Shown: positions 1 to 8,967, numbered from the stretch's first letter. The stretch is 64,000 bases of DNA from Thermoanaerobaculia bacterium (GCA_017883205.1 JADGNZ010000023.1:1-64000), one strand, 5' to 3'. A program made the numbers and translations. The notes: generated by a model not told the origin, from the letters alone.

Positions 1-146
1 CACTTCTCCAACCCGCCACGAAAACGGAAGAATCAGCGCATCGCCGCCATCCTCCTCTGCGGAGGTCTAAGTTAGCGCCTATGGGCGTCTCGCCCGCGGG
101 CACCAGGGCGTCCCGCCCGGGTGCTTGCGCTGACCCATCGCCTCTT
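1..146. other. Window edge, no supported gene
   Basis: Two forward frames run in from the left edge and stop near 70 and 75, so the 3' end of a gene could be present, but nothing in either short translation is recognisable. From about 84 there is a GC-rich stretch with repeated gggcgtc/gcccg words that can fold, similar in style to the hairpin at 42214-42239. Confidence 0.3.
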
Positions 147-1028
147 TCAGTGCCGCGCCATCACGTCGTCGACATCGCGCGCGAGATCCTCGAGGTAGGC
201 ATCGCCTTTCGGATGATGTGTCAGCGCGACGAGCACATAGCGGCGGTTTGGACCTTCGATGATGGCGGAGTCGTGCAGCCAATCCTCATACGTGCCCCAT
301 TTGCGGAGGATGGTGAGGCCGCGGCCCGCGAGCGCTTTCACGAACTTGTGGTCGTCGTTCGGAATATCGGGCGAGAGAAAAATCGCCCGCATCTTCTGCG
401 ACGCGGCAGGCGAAACGAGTTGATCGCGCGACAGCAGCCAGTAGAAGCGCAGGAGCTGGCGCACCGTCGCCGCATGGGAGTGATTGGCAACCGGATCGCC
501 AATCCGCTCGCTGTTCGGGCCGTAGTGTTTGCCCACCCAGATGCCGCCGCCATGCGCCGCGTCATAGAAGCCCTGCGCATTGAGCACCTGCTGGATCTCG
601 CGCAAGCCCATCGCCCGCGAGTACTTCGCCGCCATCTCGTTGCTGGAAGCCTTGATCATCAGTCCCAGCTCATGCTCGGTCTCCGCATCCATCTGTGTCG
701 CGGCATCAGGATGCAGTTGAAAATACGCCAGCAGAATCCCCACCTTCGCCACGCTGGCCGCGTACTCGATCCGGTCCGGATGAATCATCGCCAACCGCGG
801 CCGGTTCAAATCGAGTACGCCGACGGCAGTCTGCTCCGTCGACATGCCGTACTTCGCGCGCAGCCGCGCGTCGATTTTCTCGATGCGTGCCTGCAAACGG
901 CGATCGGTAGGCGTGTCGTAATCGAGCACGAAGGTCTCCGGCGTGACACGCGGACGATGAGATGCCGATGTACACCCGAAGAGGAGCGCGCAGACGCCGG
1001 CGAGGAAGAGAGCGATTCGAAGATTCAC
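147..1028 (-). CDS. Class A beta-lactamase-like serine hydrolase lipoprotein
   Basis: Predicted exported serine hydrolase of the beta-lactamase/penicillin-binding fold (293 aa). The N-terminus is a lipoprotein signal with lipobox LLFGC (Cys19). The three family motifs are visible: S92-V-A-K95 (nucleophile Ser and Lys), S128-S-N130 in place of SDN, and K243-W-G-T246 in place of KTG. The family acylates on the Ser and either hydrolyses beta-lactams or trims peptidoglycan peptides; the unusual KWGT makes a true beta-lactamase role uncertain. It is monocistronic, with repeat-rich DNA upstream. Fold assignment is solid; substrate is unknown. Confidence 0.8.
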   Translation of the reverse strand: MNLRIALFLAGVCALLFGCTSASHRPRVTPETFVLDYDTPTDRRLQARIEKIDARLRAKYGMSTEQTAVGVLDLNRPRLAMIHPDRIEYAASVAKVGILLAYFQLHPDAATQMDAETEHELGLMIKASSNEMAAKYSRAMGLREIQQVLNAQGFYDAAHGGGIWVGKHYGPNSERIGDPVANHSHAATVRQLLRFYWLLSRDQLVSPAASQKMRAIFLSPDIPNDDHKFVKALAGRGLTILRKWGTYEDWLHDSAIIEGPNRRYVLVALTHHPKGDAYLEDLARDVDDVMARH

Positions 1029-1134
1029 GGGCCGGTAGGATAACTGCGCCGGCTCGGAGAAGGTTACCCTTGAGCAGGCGTGGCGGCCAACGGCGCTGTC
1101 TCACCTGTTGGCAACGTTGCCGCGACATCAAACG

Positions 1135-1203
1135 CCCCCTCATCCGCCTTCGGCACCTTCTCCCCCACTGAAAAGCGTGGGGGAGAAGGCGCTCGTGGGA
1201 GAG
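1135..1203. repeat. Palindromic intergenic repeat, family E copy 1
   Basis: An imperfect palindrome built from cccctcatccgccttcggc, accttctccccca and its complement tgggggagaaggcgctcg. Near-identical copies lie at 1388-1445, 59450-59514 and 60807-60867, with a partial copy near 16388-16430. It occupies the gap between the serine hydrolase and the DUF1203 gene, which holds no other gene. Confidence 0.85.
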
Positions 1204-1263
1204 GTAGTCGTGAAATGGACTGTAATTTGGTTGCGCAACCGCATGGTCGCGCTCGTGCAGCCA

Positions 1264-1392
1264 CGCGATGCTCCTGAATCGAGCGGCGCTCCCACTGAAA
1301 AGCGTGAGGGACAAGGCGCTCGTCGGAAAGGTCGTCGTGAGGGTTGGCGATCACGCGGTCGTTCCCCTCGCGCGATGCTCCTGAATCGAGCG
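1264..1392. repeat. 22-bp direct repeat inside repeat-rich gap
   Basis: The 22-bp word that starts cgcgatgctcctgaatcg occurs at 1264-1285 and again at 1371-1392, about 107 bp apart. Both are followed by family E-like sequence, so the gap looks like a local duplication of a palindromic element. Confidence 0.75.
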
Positions 1393-1445
1393 CCTTCTCC
1401 CCTCGTGCTTTTCGAGGGGAGAAGGTGCCGAAGGCGGATGAGGGG
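1388..1445. repeat. Palindromic intergenic repeat, family E copy 2
   Basis: Same element as 1135-1203 in the opposite orientation: cgccttctcccctcg, a short loop, then cgaggggagaaggtgccg and aaggcggatgagggg. The long stem could act as a terminator-like or REP-like structure. Confidence 0.85.
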
Positions 1446-1561
1446 TGTCGTGCAATTGGATGGACCGAGGTTTCAGACTGGCGTCGATGTTGGGGCGGCG
1501 CTCAAAGTTCGCGAACGCCAGGTCGCTTTCGCGTGTTCTCTCTAGAAAAAAGGGAGAGCTC

Positions 1562-2074
1562 ATGACTACAGTCGATCTGCTGACATCCACCGAGGTAACG
1601 ATCGCGCCTGTTCCACAGTCGTTTCTGGACCGCGTCCGCTCCGAAGGCATCGACGACCTCGGGCAGCCGGTCAAGCGTCTCATCGCCGCGGGCGGAGAGC
1701 CCTGCCGCGACGTTCTGCGCCGGGCCAGGGCAGGGGAGGAACTGATCCTCGCCAGCTTCACGCCATTCAGCAAGCCGGGGCCATACAAGGAGTACGGTCC
1801 GGTTTTCGTGCTGGCGCGCGCAGGCGGCGAACCCGTCCGGCGCGATGTTCTTCCGCCGGCCGGTTCCGCGACCGACTATCTGCGCGAACAGTTCGTGATT
1901 CGCGCCTATTCAGCCGAGGAGGAGATCATCGATGCGGTCATGGTCAGCGCCCCGGCGCTCGAAGAGACCGTCGATCGTTTCTTCCAATCGACCGGCACGG
2001 CATTCCTGCACGTCCGCTTTCCGACGTACGGCTGCTTCGCCATGCGCATCGATCGTACGCATGGCGAAGCGTGA
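1562..2074 (+). CDS. DUF1203 family protein
   Basis: Cytoplasmic protein of 170 aa matching the DUF1203 family, whose biochemical role is not established. The start is set at the ATG preceded by a gggagag Shine-Dalgarno; an open frame extends upstream to 1445 but has no ribosome site. Family features seen: the PCRDVLRRA segment near residue 48, the SFTPF and GPYKEYGPVFVLA block near 65-85, and the C-terminal PTYGCFAMRID. The family often has a second conserved Cys in the central block, which I do not see here. Monocistronic, followed by the convergent peroxiredoxin gene 14 bp away. Confidence 0.8.
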   Translation: MTTVDLLTSTEVTIAPVPQSFLDRVRSEGIDDLGQPVKRLIAAGGEPCRDVLRRARAGEELILASFTPFSKPGPYKEYGPVFVLARAGGEPVRRDVLPPAGSATDYLREQFVIRAYSAEEEIIDAVMVSAPALEETVDRFFQSTGTAFLHVRFPTYGCFAMRIDRTHGEA

Positions 2075-2088
2075 GTGTTCCGCGAGAG

Positions 2089-2673
2089 CTATTTCGTTTT
2101 GTGTTGGCTTATCTGACACGCGTCGACGATCTTCGTCGGATCGACTGCCTCGCTGTCGACCTGTTCCGCGGTGATTTTCCCTTCCTTGTCGATCAGGAAT
2201 GTGGCCCGGCGCGCCGACGCCATCGTCGCTCCACCGATGTGATACTCCTTTTCCAGTCCGTACGCCTTGATCGCTTTGGCGTCCATGTCGCCGAGGATCG
2301 GGAAGGTGATGCCGTTCTGCATGGCGAAGGCGTGGTTTGCGAAGGGGCTGTCGATGCTCACACCCAGGACCTGGGTGTCGGAGCCTTCCATTTTGGCCAT
2401 GCTGGCCTGGAAGGCTTTCATTTCCTGCGTTCAGCCACCGGTGAACGCGAAGACGAAGAACGCCAGCGCCACCTGCTTCTTGCCCTTGAAGTCGTGCAGC
2501 GATACCGGCTTGACCTTCTGACCGTCGTACTCGACCAGCGTAAAGTCGGGCGCAACGTCCCCCACTTTGATCTTGAGCGGCTCCGCCTCTTTCTTCTTCT
2601 CCTGGCCGAAGCCCGCCGCGCCCGACAAACAGAGCGCGGTCACCAGAAGGATTCCCATAACACGATGTCGCAT
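2089..2673 (-). CDS. Exported peroxiredoxin, probable selenoprotein (UGA = Sec81)
   Basis: AhpC/TSA-type peroxiredoxin of 194 aa if the in-frame UGA at 2431-2433 is read as selenocysteine. Residues 1-24 are a signal peptide. The thioredoxin fold starts at GDVAPDFTL (about 38-46). The UGA falls in FAFTGG-x-TQEM, exactly where the peroxidatic Cys of this family sits. The frame stays open and conserved in character on both sides: VLGVSIDSPFANHAFA, FPILGDMDAKAIKAYGL and the RRATFLIDKEGKI strand. Cys186 near the C-terminus could be the resolving residue. A strong AAGGAGG lies 6 nt before the ATG. Expected role: reduction of peroxides in the periplasm. Without Sec decoding it would be two fragments (2434-2673 and 2089-2421). 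No sel genes lie in the window, so decoding is inferred. Confidence 0.82.
2382..2416 (-). promoter_or_regulatory. Candidate bacterial SECIS hairpin
   Basis: On the mRNA strand this folds into an 8-bp lower stem AGCCTTCC/GGAAGGCT with no mismatch, an A-U pair, a 4-nt bulge on the 3' side, a 4-bp upper stem GGCC/GGCC and the loop AGCAU. The loop starts 28 nt after the UGA and has a G in its second position. These meet the published general rules for bacterial SECIS elements (loop about 16-37 nt from UGA, a G in the first two loop positions). It lies inside the coding sequence, as expected for bacteria. Confidence 0.75.
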
Positions 2674-2793
2674 GCAGCACCTCCTTGATCGTGCGGGATT
2701 AGATTAACTCAGACGGGCATGCCTGCCATCAAGCTGGACGTGACGGTCGTGGGTCAACTTGGACGACTTATCGTGGTCGCCGAAGCAAAGGCA

Positions 2794-2850
2794 ACCACAG
2801 AGACGCAGAGAACACGGAGGAGTTCTCTGTGACCTTTGTGCCTCTGTGGT
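2794..2850. repeat. Palindromic repeat family A, copy 1
   Basis: Inverted repeat of the ACCACAGAG...CTCTGTGGT type. Five further copies are at 21998, 29845, 34323, 51756 and 60122. It fills the 199-bp gap between the peroxiredoxin start and the end of the phosphatase gene. Confidence 0.9.
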
Positions 2851-2872
2851 GACCGGTTTTCCAAATGACACA

Positions 2873-4297
2873 CTACTGCGCGCTCGGAGAAGAGACCGTC
2901 GAAGAGGCCCTTCGCTTGACCACGATCAACGTCACGTCATCATCGGGCGCGCCGTCGGTTCCTCGCCATTCCGCCACATCATTGATGATGCGCATGGCAA
3001 GCGAGGCGGTGTTGTCGGCGGCGTGGCTCGTGATCGTTGTTCGCAGGCGCTCGTCGCCCCAGATCTCGGCGTCGCGGTTCGCGGTTTCCGTCACACCGTC
3101 GGTGTAGAGGACGAGAGTGTCGCCCGAGGTGAAGGGACGGGTGAGCTCTTCGTAGCGGGCGTCGCGGAAGCGGCCGAGGACGACGCCGGGGGCGATGACC
3201 TCGGCGGAGGCTTCGCCGTGCCGCAGAATCGGAGGCGGGTGTCCGGCGGATGCGACGACGAGCGTGCCTGCGGCAGGATCGATGTGGACGTAGGCGGCGG
3301 TGATGAATTGCCGCTCGAGCCGGCCGCAGAAGAGGGTGTTGAGTGCGGCGAGGATGCGCGCGGGTGAGGACGCATTCTCGATCTGCGTTGCCAGCGCGAT
3401 CTTGAGCATCGAGGCGACCAGCGCGGCCGGCACACCATGGCCGGAGACGTCGGCGATGAATAGGCCGAGCGTGCCGTTCTCGAGCTCGACGAAATCGTAG
3501 AAATCGCCGGCGACGTCGGAGGCGGGGGTGTAGACCGTCGCCACCTCGAGGCCGGCGAGACTCGGATTCGTACGTGGCAGCGCGGCAAGTTGGATCGCAC
3601 GCGCAGTGGCCAGCTCGCTGTCGACCGCGACGAGCCGCTGCTGCGCGCGCGTTCCTTCACGCATCGTCGTGATGATGATCGTCAGCATCAGGAAGAGAAA
3701 GCCGGTCGGCTCGCGCGTCAAGCCGTAGGGATCGCGGACGAAACCAAGGTGCTGATTGAGCACGAACGCGGTGAATACGAGAGCGCCGATGCGCACCAGT
3801 CCCCAACTCCGGTTCTCTGTGCCGGGCGCGAGAAGATCGATCCCGAGCACGGCAACCAACCCGAGGACGAGCGCGTTGATGACCGGGTTGAGCGCGTACG
3901 GCGAACGGAGCGCAATCTCCAGCGGAATGGCCACGGCGGCGCAGATCGCGAGCGCGATGGTGACGATCCGGTGCAGCGCCGTCCGCCTGCCTTGACTGAA
4001 CGACTTGAATAACAGCGCCGCCGGAAGGGGCACGAGGTACTCGAATGCGGACCGCACATAGGCGAGCCAGTACGGATCTCCCGAGAGCAGAGCAAAGGAT
4101 GACGTGTTGAAGGCCAGCCGGACTCCGTAGACGATGGCGAAGAGCCCGGCGTAGAGGAACGGCCGCCGCGCGTCGCGCGCACTGAGCGCGCCGAGGAGCA
4201 ACATCCCCGCGCCCATCGTGCAGAGCACCACGGCGATGACGATCGCAATCGTGTCGGCGCGAAAGGTGGCGATGACGCCGGCGGCGGTGGGGTGCAT
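2873..4297 (-). CDS. Membrane-bound PP2C-type phosphatase (SpoIIE/RsbU domain)
   Basis: A 474-aa protein with about seven hydrophobic segments in residues 15-225 followed by a SpoIIE-type serine phosphatase domain (about 260-465). Metal-binding motifs are visible: VAGDFYDF, ADVSGHG, YTDGVTE and the C-terminal DDDVTLIVV. Such proteins dephosphorylate anti-anti-sigma factors in partner-switching stress pathways; here the membrane part probably senses a signal. I chose the ATG at 4297 because the protein fold starts there; the frame stays open 30 codons upstream but that part looks non-coding. No anti-sigma partner is adjacent. Domain call is firm; the pathway is inferred. Confidence 0.85.
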   Translation of the reverse strand: MHPTAAGVIATFRADTIAIVIAVVLCTMGAGMLLLGALSARDARRPFLYAGLFAIVYGVRLAFNTSSFALLSGDPYWLAYVRSAFEYLVPLPAALLFKSFSQGRRTALHRIVTIALAICAAVAIPLEIALRSPYALNPVINALVLGLVAVLGIDLLAPGTENRSWGLVRIGALVFTAFVLNQHLGFVRDPYGLTREPTGFLFLMLTIIITTMREGTRAQQRLVAVDSELATARAIQLAALPRTNPSLAGLEVATVYTPASDVAGDFYDFVELENGTLGLFIADVSGHGVPAALVASMLKIALATQIENASSPARILAALNTLFCGRLERQFITAAYVHIDPAAGTLVVASAGHPPPILRHGEASAEVIAPGVVLGRFRDARYEELTRPFTSGDTLVLYTDGVTETANRDAEIWGDERLRTTITSHAADNTASLAMRIINDVAEWRGTDGAPDDDVTLIVVKRRASSTVSSPSAQ

Positions 4298-4411
4298 CGG
4301 ACGCGAATGATGACAGAGCGATGGGCGAGTGGATTGGTGGATTGGGAGGTGTGAGGGGTTTGCCTGCTCGGTGGTGATCGCTCCCAAACCCCTCGCGTCT
4401 GGCCGAGTATG

Positions 4412-4885
4412 TTATCCGTGCCTGAGATGAGGAACCACTCGTGCGGCGTAGTCGATGGAGGAGCCACCGGCAGATGAATGCTCGGACGCGGGGCCGCAAG
4501 CGGCGGGATGGCGAGCTTTGCGTTGAACCGGGGCCACGAGATCCTGCCGTGGCGGCCCGAGGTTCACCGCCACGAGCGCCCACGACTTCGGATTGCGCTT
4601 CCGCATTAGACGCGCGCTGTGTACTGGTTCCTGAGCTTCGGATCGCGCACCACAAACTACTCCACTTCGTGGTTTTTGAACGAAGACGGCTCCCCCCGGC
4701 AGCAGCGGCGATTCCCGGAAGATGGTCTTCATGTACAACGTGCACCCGTCCGTGAAGTACACGACCTCGTTCTTCTTGTTCGGATCCGGCGGCTTGATCT
4801 CCTTCTCCTGATAAAGCGCAAACGTCATCCGAAACGCCGACAGCAACTGCGTCCCGTCAAGGTACGCCGGCTGCGGCGCCGGCCG
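4412..4885 (-). pseudogene. Unexplained in-frame tail after the stop of the CHAT partner gene
   Basis: Directly after the UGA stop of the gene at 4886 the same frame stays open for about 157 codons with no good start codon. The first 70 residues look protein-like (for example QLLSAFRMTFALYQEKE and VVYFTDGCTLYMKTIF). Near 4680 a run of A residues precedes a change in character, and a +1 frame there gives FVVRDPKLRNQYTARV before a stop. I read this as a decayed gene or a lost C-terminal extension. A GC hairpin right after the UGA is too close to be a SECIS. Function unknown. Confidence 0.3.
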
Positions 4886-5695
4886 TCAAGGGTTGTCGAT
4901 CGGGCCACAGTCGCCGTGGGGATTTTTGTGGTCCTGGCTCTTGGTATGAGCGTCGAGCGCGATTCCGATGACGGCGCTGACATGGCCGGCGACATCGATT
5001 GGTTTGCAGGTCATATTGTGAAGAACTTCCGAATCTCCCAACTCACCTCCCGGTTGTTTGAGTAAGTGCTTGTACGATGGGAAATGCTGGTGATCCTCGT
5101 CGGTCGAAGTATTGGAGACATAAACAAGATCACCGTCGTCCAAGATGATACCCGAGTTCCCCTCGGACCCGCCGTTTCGTATCTTCATTTCCGCCGGTGT
5201 TGAGGTTGTCGTAGCCTTGAGAATGACGTATCTAGTGAAGCACTTCACCTGCGCTCCGTGCAACATGGAGAGAAGCACCGGGTCTTCGAATGTTCTCCAT
5301 ATCGTCAGTTCTCCCGGCGAGAGTTCGATAAATGCCAGAACGCCATTTACCGGTTTTTTGTCTATGACATTCTGGTGAACCGCACCCGCCACGATGTAGT
5401 CTTTAATGTTGGGAACGTTCCCTAATAGGTACTCTTTTGAGGGTGTGGCGGATCCTGGAGTGCCGAATGAGACCTCGTCGCCCGGCTTGAGCGGGACAGG
5501 TGTTCCGCATTCGGTGAGCGGATAGTTGTTGAGTGGGCCCTTGTGGCAAATCGTGATGCGTGGATTCTTGTGAAACTCGGTCGTGGCGTCGACGATGGCA
5601 ACATGCTTGCGACCACCGTTGCCGTCGTTCTGAAACATCATCAACCCTTCAAACGCGATCGTGAACGTTGCGGCCAGTATCTGTGGCATTGCCAT
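4886..5695 (-). CDS. Hypothetical protein, partner of CHAT gene
   Basis: A 269-aa protein of unknown family, likely cytoplasmic; the N-terminus has no clear signal peptide. The start is fixed by AAGGAGG 7 nt before the ATG at 5695. The gene begins 20 bp after the CHAT protein stop codon on the same strand, so they are almost certainly co-transcribed. The C-terminal half has GDLVYVSN and several His/Cys residues but no motif I can name. In CHAT loci the neighbour is often a substrate or partner of the protease, so this could be one, but that is inference. Confidence 0.7.
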   Translation of the reverse strand: MAMPQILAATFTIAFEGLMMFQNDGNGGRKHVAIVDATTEFHKNPRITICHKGPLNNYPLTECGTPVPLKPGDEVSFGTPGSATPSKEYLLGNVPNIKDYIVAGAVHQNVIDKKPVNGVLAFIELSPGELTIWRTFEDPVLLSMLHGAQVKCFTRYVILKATTTSTPAEMKIRNGGSEGNSGIILDDGDLVYVSNTSTDEDHQHFPSYKHLLKQPGGELGDSEVLHNMTCKPIDVAGHVSAVIGIALDAHTKSQDHKNPHGDCGPIDNP

Positions 5696-5715
5696 CAGAA
5701 GCCTCCTTCTCTCTC

Positions 5716-8700
5716 TCAATGAATGACGGACGTTTTGGCACTCTTCTGCACACTCGGTTTCACACCCAGATGAATTTGAAACGCCGCCCACTCTCGCGGC
5801 GGTTCGGTTTGTCTCGCCTGCATCTGCGCCTCGCGCAGCGCTTCGGGTAGGTTCGCACCACTCGCAAGACTGCGGTAGAAGCGGGTCGTCAGCTCGCTCG
5901 TGCGATCATCGTCGACGTTCCAGAGCGTGGCCAGCACGGCGCGGCTTCCGGCAGCGAGAAAGGCGTTGGCGAGGCTGCGCATGCTGCCGGTTCCTCCGCC
6001 GAAGGAGCCGGTTTGACAAGCGGCCAGCACGACCAGAGGCCGGCTGACCAGCGAGAGCGATACGATGTCGCCGAGGTAGAGGAGACCTTCGTTGCCGGGC
6101 TCGGGGGTGAGCGCGATCAGTGAGAGCGACGCGTCACGGGCGCTGGAGAAGGCGTGCGCGGCGACGTGGAGTACGTCGCAATCGACAGCGGCGGACTTCA
6201 CTGCTCGAAGCGTGGCATCGTCGCCGATCAGCGCGGTCGTATGCCCGAACATCGAAGCCACTGATCTGGCATCGTAGTGGGCGGCGGGGAGCCGGTTGAG
6301 GCTTGGGAAGAGCTTCGTCGAGAATGCAGGATCGCCGACGATGGTGACGTAGGACCGCTTCGGGATGAGCGTCTGACGATCGCCGGTCAACGCGGCGCCG
6401 GCCGGCGCGATGGCGATCGCAGTTTCGTCGATCAGGAAGCGGCCGCTGGAATTGCGCAGAGCTGCGAACGGGATTCCGTACGTGATCTCATCTGGAGCGA
6501 TCACGAGCACGCGGCCTGCCGCCAATCGGTCCTGAAGCGGTGCGATCAGCAGGTCGTACAGACGGCGCGACTCCGGTTCCAACTCCGGGTTCGCCACAAA
6601 CCGATCGCGCAATCGGACCAGCTCCGCTCGATCGATGTCGACTACATGATGCGTGGCCTGGCCATGCTCGAGGACAACAAGCAACGTGCGCGAACGGAAG
6701 CTCGTGAAGTGCGCCCCGACGACGGACGGCGGCGTGCCTGCAATGATCTCTGGCAGCGACATGGCGCCGCGTCCGGCCTTGTCGAGCAGCACTCGTGAGC
6801 GCGCCCGCTCGGAGGTCTCGAAAGCTCCCATCCAATCTCCCCGCGAGAGCAAGAGGTCGCCGAGCTCTTCGTAGACATCCTCGGAACGCCCCAGGAATGC
6901 GTCGCGGAGAGTGTCGCCGGCGATTCGTTCACGTCGGGATTCAATCAGCTCAACCGCGTGACGGAGGTCCTCTTGGGCACCGGTGAGATTTCGCAACGTC
7001 CGACGGACGCGTGCACGTTGCATGAAGATCGACGGCAAAAAGGCTGGAAGACCGGCGCGGGTTCGATAGTCGATCACATCGGAAAACAGACGCTCTGCGG
7101 TGAGTGGTTGCAACTCGCGGATGGCCAGTCCTTCGGCAAGGCGAAGCTCATCCATTGAGTCGTCCCGCTGCTTCGTGTCCGGGATGTTCGTAGCAGCAGT
7201 TCGCGCCGCGGCGAGGTCGGGGGCGCGTCTGGTGGTACGCGCATCGAGGACCGCGTTCCACAAAAGACCATTGAACCTCATGAGCGGCAACGCTGAAGGA
7301 GCGGCCACCTGGACGTTGAAAAGTGAGCGGGCGATGTCGCGATCAGGTCCGTCCACCTCCTCGCGGGCGATGGCTTCAATGGCCACTTCCACCAAGTTCC
7401 ACTTCCCCGAACCCGCTGCTCCCGCAAGGGCGGCACGGCGGCTTTGCCAAGCCTCGCGATCGCGTCCCAGCCGTCCCAGCATCGCCGCTTCTGGCGTGCG
7501 CAGACGCGCCGCGTAATCAACCTCTCCCAGCTGCTCGAACGACTCGCGCGCATCACGGTTTGCAATGAGCGACTCGTAATCGTGTGCAGCGTCGTTTGTT
7601 TGTCTCCCCCGAAGCCAGAAGAGATGCGCGCGAAGCGAGCGGTACGATGGATCGAGGCGCGGCTCGATCTGTGCGGCGATAGCCTCCGACTCCTCCGGCC
7701 TGCCGAGGTCCACCAGCGCGTTGGCGCGAAAGTAGGCCGCGCTCAGTTCCATCGGATTTCCGGCCGCGGCGAAGCCTCGCTCGGCTTCAATGAATCGTTC
7801 GAGTGACTCTTTGACCCTTCTTGCCGTGTTGTCAGCTCTGCCCTGGCCGTAGGCGTGGAATGCCTGCGCGAAGGTCTCGGTGGCCTTTGACGCGGCTTGC
7901 TCAAGCAGTCCGTCCCCGTTGCACTTCTTGAGTGCAGCCGCAATCAATCTGGCGCGCGCGAGTGATTTCTCCGCGAGCGTAACGTTGCCTGCGAGGAGAG
8001 CATCGGCCCATGCGGGAAGATGTGAGGTTTCGACCGCCGTCCGTGCCTGCTGCGGGAAACGCGCGACGATTCGGTCAACCGTCGCCGCATCTCCGCGATC
8101 CAGCGCGTGATCGAGAGCGACCTCCTCGCGCTTCCACTCCTGATCGCGCGTCGGTGCCTCGGAAGTTGCCAGTCTCTCGCGCGCTTCGACTGCCCATGCC
8201 GACGTCGCGTCGATGCTCAGATACTGGCGCCAGGCATCCGCGGCGGCAAAGCGAAGGCCCAGCGCGTCGAGCGCAAGGCCACGATTGAAGAGCGCTGCTG
8301 CATGCGTCGGTTGCACCGCGAGCGCGTGATCCGCAGCCGCGAGCGATTTTGCGATCTCGCGAACGTCGTCGTTGGCCTCACCGTCCTCTAGTCGCGCGAC
8401 CGCGAGATCGTTCCAGTCGTCGGGATTCGTCGGCTCGCTGACAACGAGTGCTTCGAGCGTTGACACTGCCTGTCCCGGCTGACCGCTCAACAACGAGGCC
8501 ACGGCGGTGGTGTGTGCCTCACGACGGGGCTCGCTCAGAATCGACCTCGCTACAGATCGCAACGTCCCATCAGTGACTCGGGAACCGGAACGAGTCGATC
8601 GGGGAGCATGGCCGAAGGCGCTCAACCGGCCCTCGATCGGTCGCCACCGCTCGGACTCTGCCGAACGGATCAGCCTCTCCAACGACGTCTTGGGAGTGAA

Positions 8701-8787
8701 GATCAGGAAAGCTGCGCCGATCAACACACTCGCCGTCACAGCAGTGGCCAGCCATCCGAGGCGAGGATGCCATCTCCGAGAATTCAT
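5716..8787 (-). CDS. CHAT-domain (caspase-like) protein with TPR-like repeats
   Basis: A 1023-aa protein. An N-terminal hydrophobic segment (about residues 12-32) suggests membrane anchoring. Residues 100-650 are alpha-helical repeats of TPR type (for example HAAALFNRGLALDALG). The C-terminal CHAT domain (about 700-1015) has both catalytic residues: His878 in VLHVAAH and Cys924 in VLAACQTGS. The family are caspase-like proteases, some acting in gasdermin or CRISPR-linked defence, many uncharacterised. The start is the ATG at 8787 after a run of upstream stops in the natural gene context; the longer open frame to 10245 is antisense to the peptidase gene. Followed by an unknown gene 20 bp downstream. 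Confidence 0.88.
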   Translation of the reverse strand: MNSRRWHPRLGWLATAVTASVLIGAAFLIFTPKTSLERLIRSAESERWRPIEGRLSAFGHAPRSTRSGSRVTDGTLRSVARSILSEPRREAHTTAVASLLSGQPGQAVSTLEALVVSEPTNPDDWNDLAVARLEDGEANDDVREIAKSLAAADHALAVQPTHAAALFNRGLALDALGLRFAAADAWRQYLSIDATSAWAVEARERLATSEAPTRDQEWKREEVALDHALDRGDAATVDRIVARFPQQARTAVETSHLPAWADALLAGNVTLAEKSLARARLIAAALKKCNGDGLLEQAASKATETFAQAFHAYGQGRADNTARRVKESLERFIEAERGFAAAGNPMELSAAYFRANALVDLGRPEESEAIAAQIEPRLDPSYRSLRAHLFWLRGRQTNDAAHDYESLIANRDARESFEQLGEVDYAARLRTPEAAMLGRLGRDREAWQSRRAALAGAAGSGKWNLVEVAIEAIAREEVDGPDRDIARSLFNVQVAAPSALPLMRFNGLLWNAVLDARTTRRAPDLAAARTAATNIPDTKQRDDSMDELRLAEGLAIRELQPLTAERLFSDVIDYRTRAGLPAFLPSIFMQRARVRRTLRNLTGAQEDLRHAVELIESRRERIAGDTLRDAFLGRSEDVYEELGDLLLSRGDWMGAFETSERARSRVLLDKAGRGAMSLPEIIAGTPPSVVGAHFTSFRSRTLLVVLEHGQATHHVVDIDRAELVRLRDRFVANPELEPESRRLYDLLIAPLQDRLAAGRVLVIAPDEITYGIPFAALRNSSGRFLIDETAIAIAPAGAALTGDRQTLIPKRSYVTIVGDPAFSTKLFPSLNRLPAAHYDARSVASMFGHTTALIGDDATLRAVKSAAVDCDVLHVAAHAFSSARDASLSLIALTPEPGNEGLLYLGDIVSLSLVSRPLVVLAACQTGSFGGGTGSMRSLANAFLAAGSRAVLATLWNVDDDRTSELTTRFYRSLASGANLPEALREAQMQARQTEPPREWAAFQIHLGVKPSVQKSAKTSVIH

Positions 8788-8967
8788 GTGTGTGGGTGAC
8801 TCGGCAACATAGTAGGAGGGTTTCTTTCGACAATCCACAACGCAGTTTTTGGCCGTCACGAATTGAGGAGTGCTTTCATGACGCTCGCTGAACGCCGGTT
8901 GAAGACCCTCATGACAGAATGACCCCCAGTCTTTCGGACACTCGATCGTCCCAGCCAGGAGATTCCC

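Noticed and set aside
4866-4885. Second selenocysteine site at the UGA of the CHAT partner gene
   Set aside because: The hairpin GCCGGC/GCCGGC is only 8 nt from the UGA, outside the SECIS range, and the flanking residues do not match a Cys site.
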